From: Trichomonas vaginalis G3
Taxonomy: Eukaryota; Parabasalia; Trichomonadida; Trichomonadidae
Direction: 5' to 3'
Length of the DNA stretch: 64,000 nt
Assembly: GCF_026262505.1 (NCBI RefSeq)
Contig: NC_067205.1
Span: 8,680,001-8,744,000 of the forward strand
The notes below the pieces were generated by a model. It was not told where the DNA came from, did not search any database, and saw only the letters and a program-made list of their open reading frames with translations. This document shows positions 50,101 to 59,462 of this stretch, in pieces. The position numbers were made by a program, and so were the translations under genes. Every line of letters begins with the position of its first letter. Within the stretch, counting starts at the first letter, position 1.

Positions 50101-51954
50101 AAAGAAAATTCTGAAAAAGAAAGGAAACAAAAAGAAGAACAAGAAAAAGAAAGAATTCGAAAGGAACAAGAAGAAAAAGAACGTTTAGAGAGAGAAAAGA
50201 AATTAGAAGAAGAACGAATTGCTAAAGAAAAGAAAGAAGAGGAGGAAAGATTGGCCAAGGCTGAAAAAGAACGTTTAGAAAAAGAAAGAAAAGCAGAAGA
50301 AGAAAGGAAACAAAAAGAGATGGAAGAACAGCAAAGACTTGAACAAGAAAGAAAAGAAAAAGAAGAACAAGAAAAAGAAAGAATTCGTAAAGAACAAGAA
50401 GAAAAAGAACGTTTGGAAAAAGAAAAGAAGTTAGAAGAAGAAAGACTTCTTAAAGAAAAAGAAGAACAAGAGAGAATTGAACGAGAAAAGAAACAGAAAG
50501 AGCTGGAAGAACAGCAACGTTTGGAAAAAGAAAGAAAATTAGAAGAAGAAAGAATTGCTAAAGAAAAAGCCGAAAAAGAGAGAATAGAAAAAGAAGAACA
50601 AGAAAAACTTGAGAGAGAAAGAAAAGCAGAAGAAGAAAGGATACAAAAAGAAAAAGAGGAGGAATTAGAAAAAGAAAGAATTCGTCAAGAAAAAGAGAGA
50701 ATTGAAAGAGAAAAGAAAGAAGAAGAGGAAAGATTAGCTAAAGAAAAGAAGGAAAGAGAGGAGCAAGAAAGAAAACAGAAAGAACTTGAAGAGCAGCAGA
50801 GATTAGAAAGAGAAAGAAAAGCAGAAGAAGAACGAAAGAGAAAAGAACAAGAAGAAAAAGAGAGAATTGAAAGAGAAAAGAAATTAGAAGAAGAAAGACT
50901 TCGTAAAGAAAAAGAAGAACAAGAAAGAAAAGAAAAAGAACGTCTTGAAAAACTTAAGAAAGAAGAGGAAGAAAGAATTGCAAGAGAAAAGAAAGCTGAA
51001 GAAGAAAGAAAACGTAAAGAGTTGGAAGAGCAACAACGTTTAGAAAAAGAAAAGAAAGAAGAAGAGGAAAGAATTGCTAAAGAAAAAGCAGAGAAAGAAC
51101 GTTTAGAAAGAGAAAGAAAAGCAGAAGAAGAAAGGAAACAAAAGGAGCTGGAAGAACAGCAGAGACTAGAAAGAGAAAGAAAAGAAAAAGAAGAACAAGA
51201 AAAAGAAAGAATTCGAAAGGAACAAGAAGAAAAAGAACGTTTAGAGAGAGAAAAGAAATTAGAAGAAGAAAGACTTCTTAAAGAAAAAGAAGAACAAGAG
51301 AGAAAAGCTGAAGAAGAAAGAAAAGAAAAAGAACGTCTTGAAAAGCTTAAGAAAGAAGAGGAAGAACGAATTGCAAGAGAAAAGAAAGCTGAAGAAGAAA
51401 AGAAACAAAAAGAACTGGAAGAACAGCAACGTTTGGAAAAAGAAAGAAAAGCAGAAGAAGAACGAAAGAGAAAAGAACAAGAAGAAAAAGAGAGAAGAGA
51501 AAAGGAAGAACAAGAAAAACTTGAGAGAGAAAAGAAATTAGAAGAAGAAAGGATACAAAAAGAAAAAGAAGAAAAAGAAAGAAAACAAAAAGAGGAAGAA
51601 GAAGAGAAAAACAGTAAAGAAAAAGAAGTAAGTTCTGAATATGAAGATTCAGAATCATCTGTTTCTCTGCCAGTTGCAGTTAAGAGCAGAGAAATTGAAG
51701 TAGAAGATGATGATGAAGCTGCTCTTCTCGATGATCCAGGAATGGAAGATGATGGAAATGAAGAAGGATACGAAGAAAATTCTGATTTTTATGATGATGA
51801 TGACGATGATGACGAAGGACTTTCTGTTCTCACAAAAGTTGTTGAAGAACCACCTCCACAAACTAAAAAGGCTGCAAAAGAATACTCCTCTGATGAATAT
51901 ACATCAAGTTATACTGCATCAGAGTCGGAGTACTCATCTAGTTATACTGACTAA
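47146..51954 (+). CDS. Propeller/solenoid protein, Vps8-like candidate, with long charged helix
   Basis: A complete 1,602-residue single-exon protein. Residues 1-330 look like a beta-propeller (IKNIAIHDNIFFYYDVDGYIKIFD, repeated hydrophobic strands). Residues ~340-975 are an alpha-solenoid rich in leucine and isoleucine. This order matches CORVET/HOPS tethering subunits such as Vps8 or Vps41, which act at endosomes. Residues ~978-1490 are almost only E, K, R, Q, A and L in heptad-like order, typical of a single alpha-helix or coiled coil. The last 110 residues are acidic and serine/tyrosine-rich. No RING finger follows. The Vps8 assignment is tentative. Confidence 0.5.
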   Translation: MLKKSFFLKREIKGLFIEHPIKNIAIHDNIFFYYDVDGYIKIFDAIKDVNDTFNKPFTITSFPIDIALNGAHTFGAVSFNGGSIVIFDLIERKIWKTLNRVTGKSLNHILFLKDDCIIAVDEAKKLIKFVMKNSFIGASVEEIKICSFATTPLHFIIPPIFKSSENYSGLATQSSCLSSKYYGTVGISFPSKFILAQVLNDFSIIVELPFENSIPALYLTDSETLYVALGTQDQVVIYKICAINSIKPEFICFESIQQKPIYMSFLSQSILVAVYSDLTCTVFMFNQNRRFESFIDVKGKLVTTSENIGVVADDAIWTLYFHTFSDKMDQLRLMHDIRGALALCRLATIGDETAGIDLPSGTEMRSLIIEKELSPLLDEDIRNKLKENKDKADELITYLIDLSRELNMNEYMINYAMKIFEEYGLMELFVTKIVENDPKQQFFFVNEKFFDYVIKFSKNIANVDDFILSLPSKFANPNKILEYSYENNKPWLSARIYAYKLNDYLSAIKTLSSIDDFETISKILLSISKISISQMSEIISWLCSSSKENRFPFLFKLITKGKEVDEILRNLSLFVSENNIPFDISTFLTAILYVLSCLNVKSTDRLWKVSEEIISKNIVKIPTFLLDFVLRNIFTKEYVEPDMREVTLMSILTMDLSAKFKMNLLPLILSFHFKNAKQFILLNCGDYDVILKNYIMERESPMPYLLKQSRFKDQENENLLLAIAKNSLGILEIDKQNFVTFLLENYQNSLDFILENIDGFHAQGCLIHELLKKDKKLKFTKMVIVNYSIYLNYYYPNEIKEIIENYSDVDFSLLVNHLVKQRNFELAIKICSNQEIKRKLIVTFIREELYQMKLSSLMIAIHEYKDELDFASSRAVIRSLSIPLMNLAENKNEKQLSLLSNVIEFTHNSLQDNFSVPNFIFVVEKSLNESKYYDMRKELAIYMSGIERDIDCNSELVSKHKELCTTFINVEFNTNDEISEEERISKENSEKERKQKEEQEKERIRKEQEEKERLEREKKLEEERIAKEKKEEEERLAKAEKERLEKERKAEEERKQKEMEEQQRLEQERKEKEEQEKERIRKEQEEKERLEKEKKLEEERLLKEKEEQERIEREKKQKELEEQQRLEKERKLEEERIAKEKAEKERIEKEEQEKLERERKAEEERIQKEKEEELEKERIRQEKERIEREKKEEEERLAKEKKEREEQERKQKELEEQQRLERERKAEEERKRKEQEEKERIEREKKLEEERLRKEKEEQERKEKERLEKLKKEEEERIAREKKAEEERKRKELEEQQRLEKEKKEEEERIAKEKAEKERLERERKAEEERKQKELEEQQRLERERKEKEEQEKERIRKEQEEKERLEREKKLEEERLLKEKEEQERKAEEERKEKERLEKLKKEEEERIAREKKAEEEKKQKELEEQQRLEKERKAEEERKRKEQEEKERREKEEQEKLEREKKLEEERIQKEKEEKERKQKEEEEEKNSKEKEVSSEYEDSESSVSLPVAVKSREIEVEDDDEAALLDDPGMEDDGNEEGYEENSDFYDDDDDDDEGLSVLTKVVEEPPPQTKKAAKEYSSDEYTSSYTASESEYSSSYTD
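50090..51640 (+). repeat. Purine-rich coding minisatellite
   Basis: The coding strand of the charged helix is overwhelmingly A and G over about 1.5 kb, built from degenerate repeats of units such as gaagaagaaaggaaacaaaa. Such homopurine tracts can form triplex DNA and are prone to replication slippage. Confidence 0.85.
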
Positions 51955-52277
51955 TGTAAAAATTTTATTATTTATTAACAATACAAATATTAGCTTGATT
52001 TTGTTTACTCAACTTTGAATTATTCTTAAAATTTGGCAGATCTTGTATTGAATTAGTCTCAAAATTCTGATTAGAAGCGAATTGACTGTTTTTTATCATT
52101 GCATTGGCTTTTTGAAACGAATAAGTCAATGTTATCATTATATCAAGAAAAATGAAATTCAGAATCTTTTGAAATTACAACCAAAACTGATTTTAGTGTT
52201 AGCAAAAGTTAGCCACAATATAGGGACTAAATGAAGTTTAATTCTATACATAATAAAATTTTTATTTATAATAATTA
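51955..52277. other. Short intergenic region, no gene seen
   Basis: About 320 bp between the stops of two convergent genes. No gene or repeat is visible. Confidence 0.6.
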
Positions 52278-53236
52278 TTAATCTGAGCCATAAACGCGGC
52301 CCGATTTCTTAACACAAATAATAACAACGACAATGATAATAACAAGAACAAAAACAGATGCAACAACAATGACAGCAATAGCCCATACAGGAAAGTTCTT
52401 ATTTTTCTTCTCTATATTTTTCGTGTCTTCTTTGACTTGATCTGCTGTTTTAACAGCATCTTGACCAAGAAGAACAACTTCTAGATCATTTTCAAAGAGC
52501 ATTCTCTCTGATCCTGATGGTCGATCTCCTATCTTCTCAAACTCCACTACAGCGTCACCTTCAATGGATAACTTAGCCTTTCCACTTTTATAATATTCTT
52601 CATTAAATTTGTTATAATCAGCATCAGATATCGAAAAATGTGATTCTGTAGAAAATACCGTTGCATTAGATAAAGTATCATATCCTTCTGTTTTAACTTC
52701 AAGATAAATTTTATTATTTTTAGATGGATTAATATTCTTATATACAAAAACTTCATTGTTGTATGTTACTATAGTTTTATCATTATCATCTTCTTTCTTG
52801 TATGACAGATTATATTTTACTTTTTTAGAAAATGATCCTGATGCCTTTGTTGAAAAATAACTTAAATATCTTAAATCAAGTATATTAATAAATTCATCTT
52901 TTGGTTCTTCGAAATAACCAACTTCTGATGGATAAACCGAAGCAATTTGAAGTTTGCATCCATCTGATTTGTCAAGGCATTTGATTTTTGAATAGACATT
53001 GCTTGTTGTAGTTTCATTAAATGTAACTGCAAGTGGATTGTTGACTGAGATCAGACCATTAAAATTTTTAGTTTGTATATTCTTGAACTTAGCTTCAACT
53101 GAAAAATCGGTTTTATTACTTGCAATAAAATAAGCACCTGAGGTACAAAATTCTTGATTAGGTTTCAAATTGATATAACCACTGAACTAACTGACGAATT
53201 CGCAATCAGGAAAAGCAGGATTTTCAGATTCTTCAT
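52278..53236 (-). CDS. Type I surface protein, signal peptide out of frame
   Basis: The long frame encodes 296 residues ending in a membrane anchor (WAIAVIVVASVFVLVIIIVV) and a short basic tail. The ectodomain is rich in asparagine, lysine and serine with a few cysteines. A good signal peptide (MKNLKILLFLIANSSVSS) starts at 53236 but lies in another frame, and the frames separate around 53180-53195. Either the gene is recently frameshifted or there is a sequencing error. With both parts it would be a typical trichomonad surface glycoprotein. The ectodomain family is unknown. Confidence 0.65.
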
Positions 53237-53731
53237 GTGCGATTCTATTTACAGCTAGAGTTTGGCGATTGAGATTTGAGTCGTAAATTTGTTACTCTGA
53301 ATAAATTAAGTTTCAACAGCACCAATGGGCAGGCATGTATTGATGTTATCAAGAATATTTCATCATTTCCAAAACAACTTGCAACGTTTTGATTTAATCA
53401 TTTCATTCATCTTTCAGTTTCATTTCATAAAAGCTTCATGTTATAATAGAGCAGATGAATAATAGCAAATGCACAAGAACATTTTTCTCTGATTTTTAAA
53501 TCATTGTCAAAATAATTTTTGTATCAAATTGATTTCGCCGAATTTAAGTTAAAATGCGGATTTCAAATTTGAGATCGTTTGCTAAATTATCTTTCTACTT
53601 TAAAACTCAACATTTACTTGTTTTTACATCAATATTTGTGAAATTAGCTGAAATCTCGAAAAATAAAAAATTACTCAAGTTCATCATCTTATAAAAATTA
53701 ATAAAAATAATATATTTTTATAGTTAGAAAA
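53237..53731. other. Intergenic, no gene seen
   Basis: About 495 bp of AT-rich sequence between two leftward genes. It should hold the promoter of the 53236 gene. No frame or repeat was found. Confidence 0.5.
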
Positions 53732-55917
53732 TTAAACTAAAACTACTTCTGAAACTTCAGTTTCATATTTTTTGGATCTTCTCTTTTTGATTAAAATAAA
53801 AGCAACTGCAGCAGCAATAATCAATAATATAACTATTACGGCTACAAATATACAAATTATTACCTTAGTATGTCCTTTGTTATCTTTTCTCTCAGAATTT
53901 TCATCAGAAATATAGTTGGATTTATAGTATTTGATGTGTTATCAGAAGGTGAAGGATATGGAGTTCTAGAAGGAGGTGGAATGTCACTAACATTCACTTT
54001 TGTGGGACCTATAATATAGATAGGATCCCATGTCAATGTGAGTGAAGAACCATAGTTTAAATTCAATGAATCTCCAACTAAATCAAATGAATCATGTATC
54101 TCACCTTCAAAATAGATGTACTTTGGTAGTTCATCAAATGACCACAAACACCAACCATCCAATCCATCATTTCGCTTCCAATGGAAAATACCCCACTCTT
54201 CATTCTGAGAGAAATTGAGATCACTATCCATGACAGAAGTTGGAGGCATCGCTCTTACCATTGCCTTATGTGCTAAAAATGCTTTCTTTGGTATCTGTCC
54301 AGGTTCTACTATTCCGGAAAAGTGTTCTGGATTCAGATTTGATTTCTTATCAGATTCAATTGCTATATTTTGGAATTCGTACCAGAAAACTTTCTCAACA
54401 CCAGCATGATAAGATAAGAAGTGCTGCATTGGAACTGATCGAGCCTGTTCATTTGTACTATCATAGTTGTGAGTATTTGGATGTACATGTGTTGTTGAAA
54501 TTACAATGTTTCCTTTATATTTAGAATGTGGACGAATAATTGCTGCACCTGATTTTTCATTTTCATTAACGCCAACGATTTGAATAAATTCATCTCCTTC
54601 AGCCTGATTACAAGGAATAATGAAGCGATCAATCCAATTTTGTCCAGATCCTGTATAATACCCATTTGAAGGATAATAATCATTCATCCTTCCATTTGTT
54701 TGGTATCGAGAAAGATCAGCTGGTCTCGGATGATATTTTCCATTCCAATCTGGTTCAATACAGAATTTCCATTCTTTAGAATAGTTCTCAGCTAGCCATT
54801 TGCTTGGGTATTCGCATTTCTTCTTTGTTTCATTCCATTACCATGTATAATAGAATGAATATCCTTCATTCACATATATTGTGCCTCCATTTTTAACATA
54901 TTCGAAAACATCATCATATATGTTCAAAGGGAACATTTCTCCAAATGGTAAGAAAAGGATAGGATATTCTTCAACTTTAATGTTTTTAATTGTCTTAAGA
55001 TTGAATTGTTTGACTTTCTTTCCAAAAACTGCTGATAATGTTGAAGGAATTACATTATAAGGATGATTCATTCCAAATTCATCTGAGCTGAATTTTGCAT
55101 CAAAAAACATTGCAATGTTTGGAATCTTACCATCAAAGAGGATGTTTGAACTAACATTCAAGATCCATTTGTAATAATCATACCAAGCAATGTATGGTGT
55201 TGACATTCCCATCTCAGTAATCCATAGAGGAACATCTTTACCATATTTTTCTTTGATATGCCTTGGCCATCCTTCAAGCATATTCTTAAGTCTTCTCATT
55301 TGTCCAAAATTAATGAATTGATCTGTATAAGGGTGAAGCGCCATTATGTCAAAAGAGTTGACAGCTCCAGGGACTTTCATTGTTTCATCAAACCAGTTCA
55401 TATTTGCTAAACCAATTCCTGCATGAATTAATTTGACTGAACTATTAATTGAATTAAGAACTTCTTTTGCTTTAACCATCTTCTTCATAAACCAAGATCC
55501 ATCTGGATTGAAATCAGGTTCGTTTTCAAATTCAATATAGCCATGATCTTGATATTTTGTAAAAAATTTCCTTGCGAAATTTTCAAACTTTTGCATTTTG
55601 ATATTTTCATCTAGATTCTTAAACCACCATGGTTCAGAAATAAAAATTGGGAGAACATGCTGATTATTTGGTTTGAACGCATTATCAATGATATCATATG
55701 TTCCAAAATCAACTTACCCTTCATTTGGCTCCATATATGCCCATGCATAATCTGTTCGGACCCAATCTGCTCCTGCTGATCGAATATAATCAACTTCAGA
55801 AAAGTTCCATTGATTATCTTGTGTTCTTAATTCATCTTGATGGAAGCACATTCCATATTGAGATTGATAACTTTCCTTTGTTGAACTAGAAAACGCAAAT
55901 AAGCTCTGAAATAGCAT
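53732..55917 (-). pseudogene. Membrane-anchored glycoside hydrolase (clan A, GH39-like), broken
   Basis: One frame runs from 55917 (MLFQSLFAF, short signal peptide) to about 53950. It carries a TIM-barrel hydrolase: SAGADWVRTDYAWAYMEP, the acid/base in EFENEPDF (Glu near 55520), and the nucleophile in WITEMG (Glu near 55244). Two in-frame TAA codons interrupt it, at 55714-55716 and 54838-54840. Near 53915-53955 the frame shifts into a C-terminal anchor (IFVAVIVILLIIAAAVAFIL) ending at 53732. An initiator TCATT lies upstream. It was a secreted surface glycosidase; as read it is a pseudogene. The family beyond clan A is tentative. Confidence 0.75.
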
Positions 55918-55925
55918 TAAAGAAA

Positions 55926-55930
55926 AATGA
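55926..55930 (-). promoter_or_regulatory. Initiator TCATT for the hydrolase gene
   Basis: The minus-strand string GGGTCATTTTTCTTTAATG puts TCATT about 8 nt before the start codon, as expected for a trichomonad initiator. It supports the start at 55917. Confidence 0.65.
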
Positions 55931-56839
55931 CCCGATATTTGAAATATTGTGAATTCAAATTCTGACTGACAAAAGAATAAATTTATTTAAAATATGTCAG
56001 TAAGCATTTCAACAATGGATGAATTGAATCAAGAACTTTTTCAATAAATTTTTCAATGAGAAATATTGATCAGATTCTTATCATACTAAAACAAATGCAT
56101 TATAAAATACATTAGTATGCATTTATTCCAAAAGATACATGAATCTGATTATTCCATTCAATAAAATTGATAAGTTAAGAACTGTCAGACATTTTTTTGA
56201 GAGGTGATTCAAAATACGCTCCTTTTAAATTTTAAATTTCATATAACTCGCAGTCTAAATGATCTAAGGTAGTACTCTTGATTAATTTATCCATGTAGAA
56301 CGGGAGAAGCTCTGGTGAGGAGCATTACCTTCGTTATCGAAGAAACTTCATATGGGCAACATTTAGTACTTCACTGGTCTCCTGATTCCAAGAGATGTTT
56401 CTGAAATTTATTGAGATATATTAGTTGAATTTTGAAATCTTGAATATTTACTAAGCATTTATAGTGAATTTATATTATATTTCATCAACAGATATTAATT
56501 GCTACCGCAATATATCATATTTCAGAATTTTTTTTGTAATTTTAATTTAAAGAAATTTCTATTTGATAATATGAATGAAAATATATTATTTTTTATCTAA
56601 TATATTAATAATCAATCTTAGATCATCAATAAAATAGCACTTACTCATTATTGATTAAATTATCATTTTTTTCATTGATTCCCAATAAATCAAGATTAGC
56701 ACAAGGAAAATTGTTAACACACTGTTATGTGTATTACTTTCAATTATACCATTCATTAATTTACAAAAACAAGTATTAGTTTGCCAATACTTAATTAATT
56801 AAGGCTTCAGTAACAAGGGAAAATTTTTCGAGTCTTTAA
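55931..56839. other. Intergenic with one less AT-rich patch
   Basis: No gene is clear. A patch at about 56290-56410 is notably less AT-rich than its surroundings (gggagaagctctggtgagg, a ttcg-ttat-cgaa hairpin, and a short open frame with HWSPDSKRCF). It might be an undescribed non-coding RNA or a coding relic. I cannot assign it. Confidence 0.3.
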
Positions 56840-59453
56840 CTAAAAATGTTCTTTTTTTATTTTGAAAAGATATAAATATGAAGATGAAATTTCAACATGT
56901 TGGATATGCTTACAAGAATTCGATAAACCACAATCATCTTTGAATGCAATTGAAGGAATCTTACCTTGCTCAATAATGATCTTCTGAGCATTTGATGGAG
57001 CTGAGAAAGATCCGCACTTGCGAAGAAGATTGCAGCCATCAAAAGCCTGGTCTCCGATTGTTTTGATGCTTGATGATGAGAAGAAGACGAGATTGAGGTT
57101 TTTGCAGTCTTTGAATGCTTGGTAGTCTATCGTCTGGATATTTTTGCCATTGAAGAAAACTCTGACAAGTGATGGGCTGCCCATGAAAGCGCATTGACTA
57201 ATTGTTTTCATTGTCATCGGAACAATGAAGTTCTTGACTCCACTGTAAGGAAGGAAGACAATAAGATTGGTTTGATCGTAATCTGTGAGTGCGCCATTCT
57301 CAAAACGATATTTGTTATCCATTGTAGGTAATATGATTTCCGTGAGACTGAAGCATTCGTAGAAGCAGCCACCATCAACTCTCGATAGAATGCAATTGCC
57401 ACCCATGTAGACGGTGGAAAGAGAAATGCATGACTGGAATGCAAAACCCTGAATGCTTGTGAGAGTATTTGGAATGGTGAAACCCTGGAGAGATGTGCAA
57501 CCATCAAATGCATATGGACCAATCACTGAGACTCCGATCTTCAGGTTCAGTTTTTCCAGAGATACGCAGTACTGACAAAGCTGCTGAGGAATAAAAGAGC
57601 TAATTGTTAGTTCTTTAATTGATGAACCCATAAAAGACTTAACGTCAACTGTGCAGCCACTGTGTGCCAGATTTGCTGAACTGAGACCGCTGTAGTAGAA
57701 TGCATAAGCACCAACAGAAATCAGATTGGTCATGCCAGAGATGCCAATATCTCTAATGAGTGGACAGTACGCGAAAGCATACTCCCCAATTCTCTCAATT
57801 GATGAAGGAAGGGTGATGTGTTCAAGATTTTGACAGTTATTAAAACAGTAGTTTGGAATGTATTTAATCTTGTTTCCTTTGAATGTAACATTCTTCAGAG
57901 ATCCGCAACTATCGAATGCATTTTTCCCAATAGAGACTAATCCTGGGGAAAAAATAATGGATCTAATAGTAGAAAAGCGAAAGGCCTGATATCCAATAGA
58001 TATGTTGTTTTCAGAATCTTCGCTCTGGAAAGTAACGTCACGAAGTTTTTTCTTATAAAATGTGAGATCACCAATACTTTTGCAGTCACTTATAATCGAA
58101 ATATCATTGTCAGTATTTGATCCTGTGTATAAAATCAATGTCTCTTTATTGTCTTTATATGTGAGGAAAGTTTCTGAATAAAATGATGAACTCAAAGAAG
58201 TTATGTTAATTTCACCCGTATTACTGAAGGCTCCATCACCAAGCTCTGTCAATGTTTTAGGAAGTGTTATTGATTTAAGCGAATAACATCCTGATAAAGC
58301 TCCAGGACCTATTGATGTCAAATTTTGAGGAATGTTGATTTTTTTAAGATTTCCACAATCAGCAAACATATAGCCAGGAATTTTTTTGATATTTTCGCTT
58401 AATGTTACTGAAGCTAATTTAACACAACCTGAGAACACACGTGTTCCAATTGATGTAATTTGATCTGTGAATGTAAATTCTGTTATTTGAGAGCCACAAA
58501 AGCACCAATCTTCAATAGTTGTCACATTTGATGTTAAAATAATTTTATTTATATTGCCACCTCTGAAAGCAGAATTACCAATCTTTTTGATGAAAGTTGG
58601 AACTTGATATGTTCCAGTAAGCGCCGAACTTACATAAAATAAAGTTGAAGAATCCGATCCAGAAAAAATAGAAGTTCCATCAGTTGTATAATACGGATTT
58701 CTGCGATCAATACTAATACTAATAATTGGACAACCTTGGAGGCAAGATCCATCTACCATTTTTAATTTCGAAGGTATCGTAAAATATTTTAATTTAGAAC
58801 CTGCAAATGCGTCTGTTCCTATATTAGTTAAATTAGAGTTTTGGCCAATTGAAACTTCTGTAATTCCTGAAGATTGGAATTCATTGTAATCAGTGCTAAC
58901 CCATCCAGGAATAATTTCAAGAGAATCAGGAAAATCTATCCTTTGTAATGAATAAGTGCAAAAGAAACAGCCTGCACCAAGAGCTTTGATACAAGGTGGC
59001 ATTATTATTGTTTTTAATTTTTGACAGTTAGAAAATGCTTTATTGTTTAATTTTAATAATTTTGTGCACTCGCCCATATCCACTGTAACTAATGCTGATT
59101 CTGAAAAACAGCCATAACAAAGAGATTCTAACAAACTCCCTTTGCCAAATATAATAGACGTAATCGTATTTCTGCATAAGTAGAATGGACTTAGTTCAAC
59201 CCTTGTACCTCCTTGAATCGTTGTACACTCAGAGAGAATTGTGTATTCTCCGCTGAGTTCTTTTGGAGCAGATTTAAGAATTGTCTTATCATCTGAGTAT
59301 GTAACACCTCTTTTATCACTAAATGCAAGAAAAAATAAGAAGATATTACTCAGATAATAAAGTAATCAATCAAATTGAAAAAACTAACCTTAAAACAGTA
59401 TCCAAATCAATACATCTAAATTTACTGCAAAAAAATTGAGAGTGAAGTATCAT
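56840..59453 (-). CDS. BspA-like leucine-rich repeat surface protein
   Basis: A member of the large trichomonad BspA-like family, made of TpLRR/LRR_5 repeats with the CxxL...I.LP.sl..IG..AF pattern (for example IGEYAFAYCPLI, SIGPGALSGCYSL). Counting from the ATG at 59453, and removing the probable 70-nt intron at 59319-59388, gives exactly 848 codons. The N-terminus is MILHSQFFCSKFRCIDLDTVL. An initiator TCATA lies five bases before the ATG. The repeats run to near the C-terminus, which ends in a basic tail without an obvious membrane anchor. Such proteins bind host or bacterial surfaces in other trichomonads. Confidence 0.88.
59319..59388 (-). other. Probable 70-nt spliceosomal intron
   Basis: On the minus strand the interval starts GTTAGTTTTTTC and ends TTGCATTTAG. 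Removing it joins exon 1 (59389-59453, 65 nt) to the main frame in phase 2 and keeps the total coding length divisible by three. The downstream frame has no ATG before it reaches a stop inside the interval, so a 5' exon is needed. The splice signals differ from the GTAYGT/ACTAACACACAG type described for Trichomonas vaginalis. Confidence 0.6.
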
Positions 59454-59457
59454 TCTT

Positions 59458-59462
59458 TATGA
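59458..59462 (-). promoter_or_regulatory. Initiator TCATA for the BspA-like gene
   Basis: The minus-strand string CTATTCATAAAGAATG places TCATA directly before the ATG at 59453. It matches TCA-pyrimidine-T/A and independently supports the 5' exon. Confidence 0.7.

Noticed and set aside
51259-51658. Phenylalanine- and leucine-rich minus-strand frames opposite the charged helix
   Set aside because: They are the complement of a homopurine coding tract; composition alone creates the open frames.
55611-55793. Separate small gene on the minus strand
   Set aside because: It is an out-of-frame shadow of the glycoside hydrolase gene.
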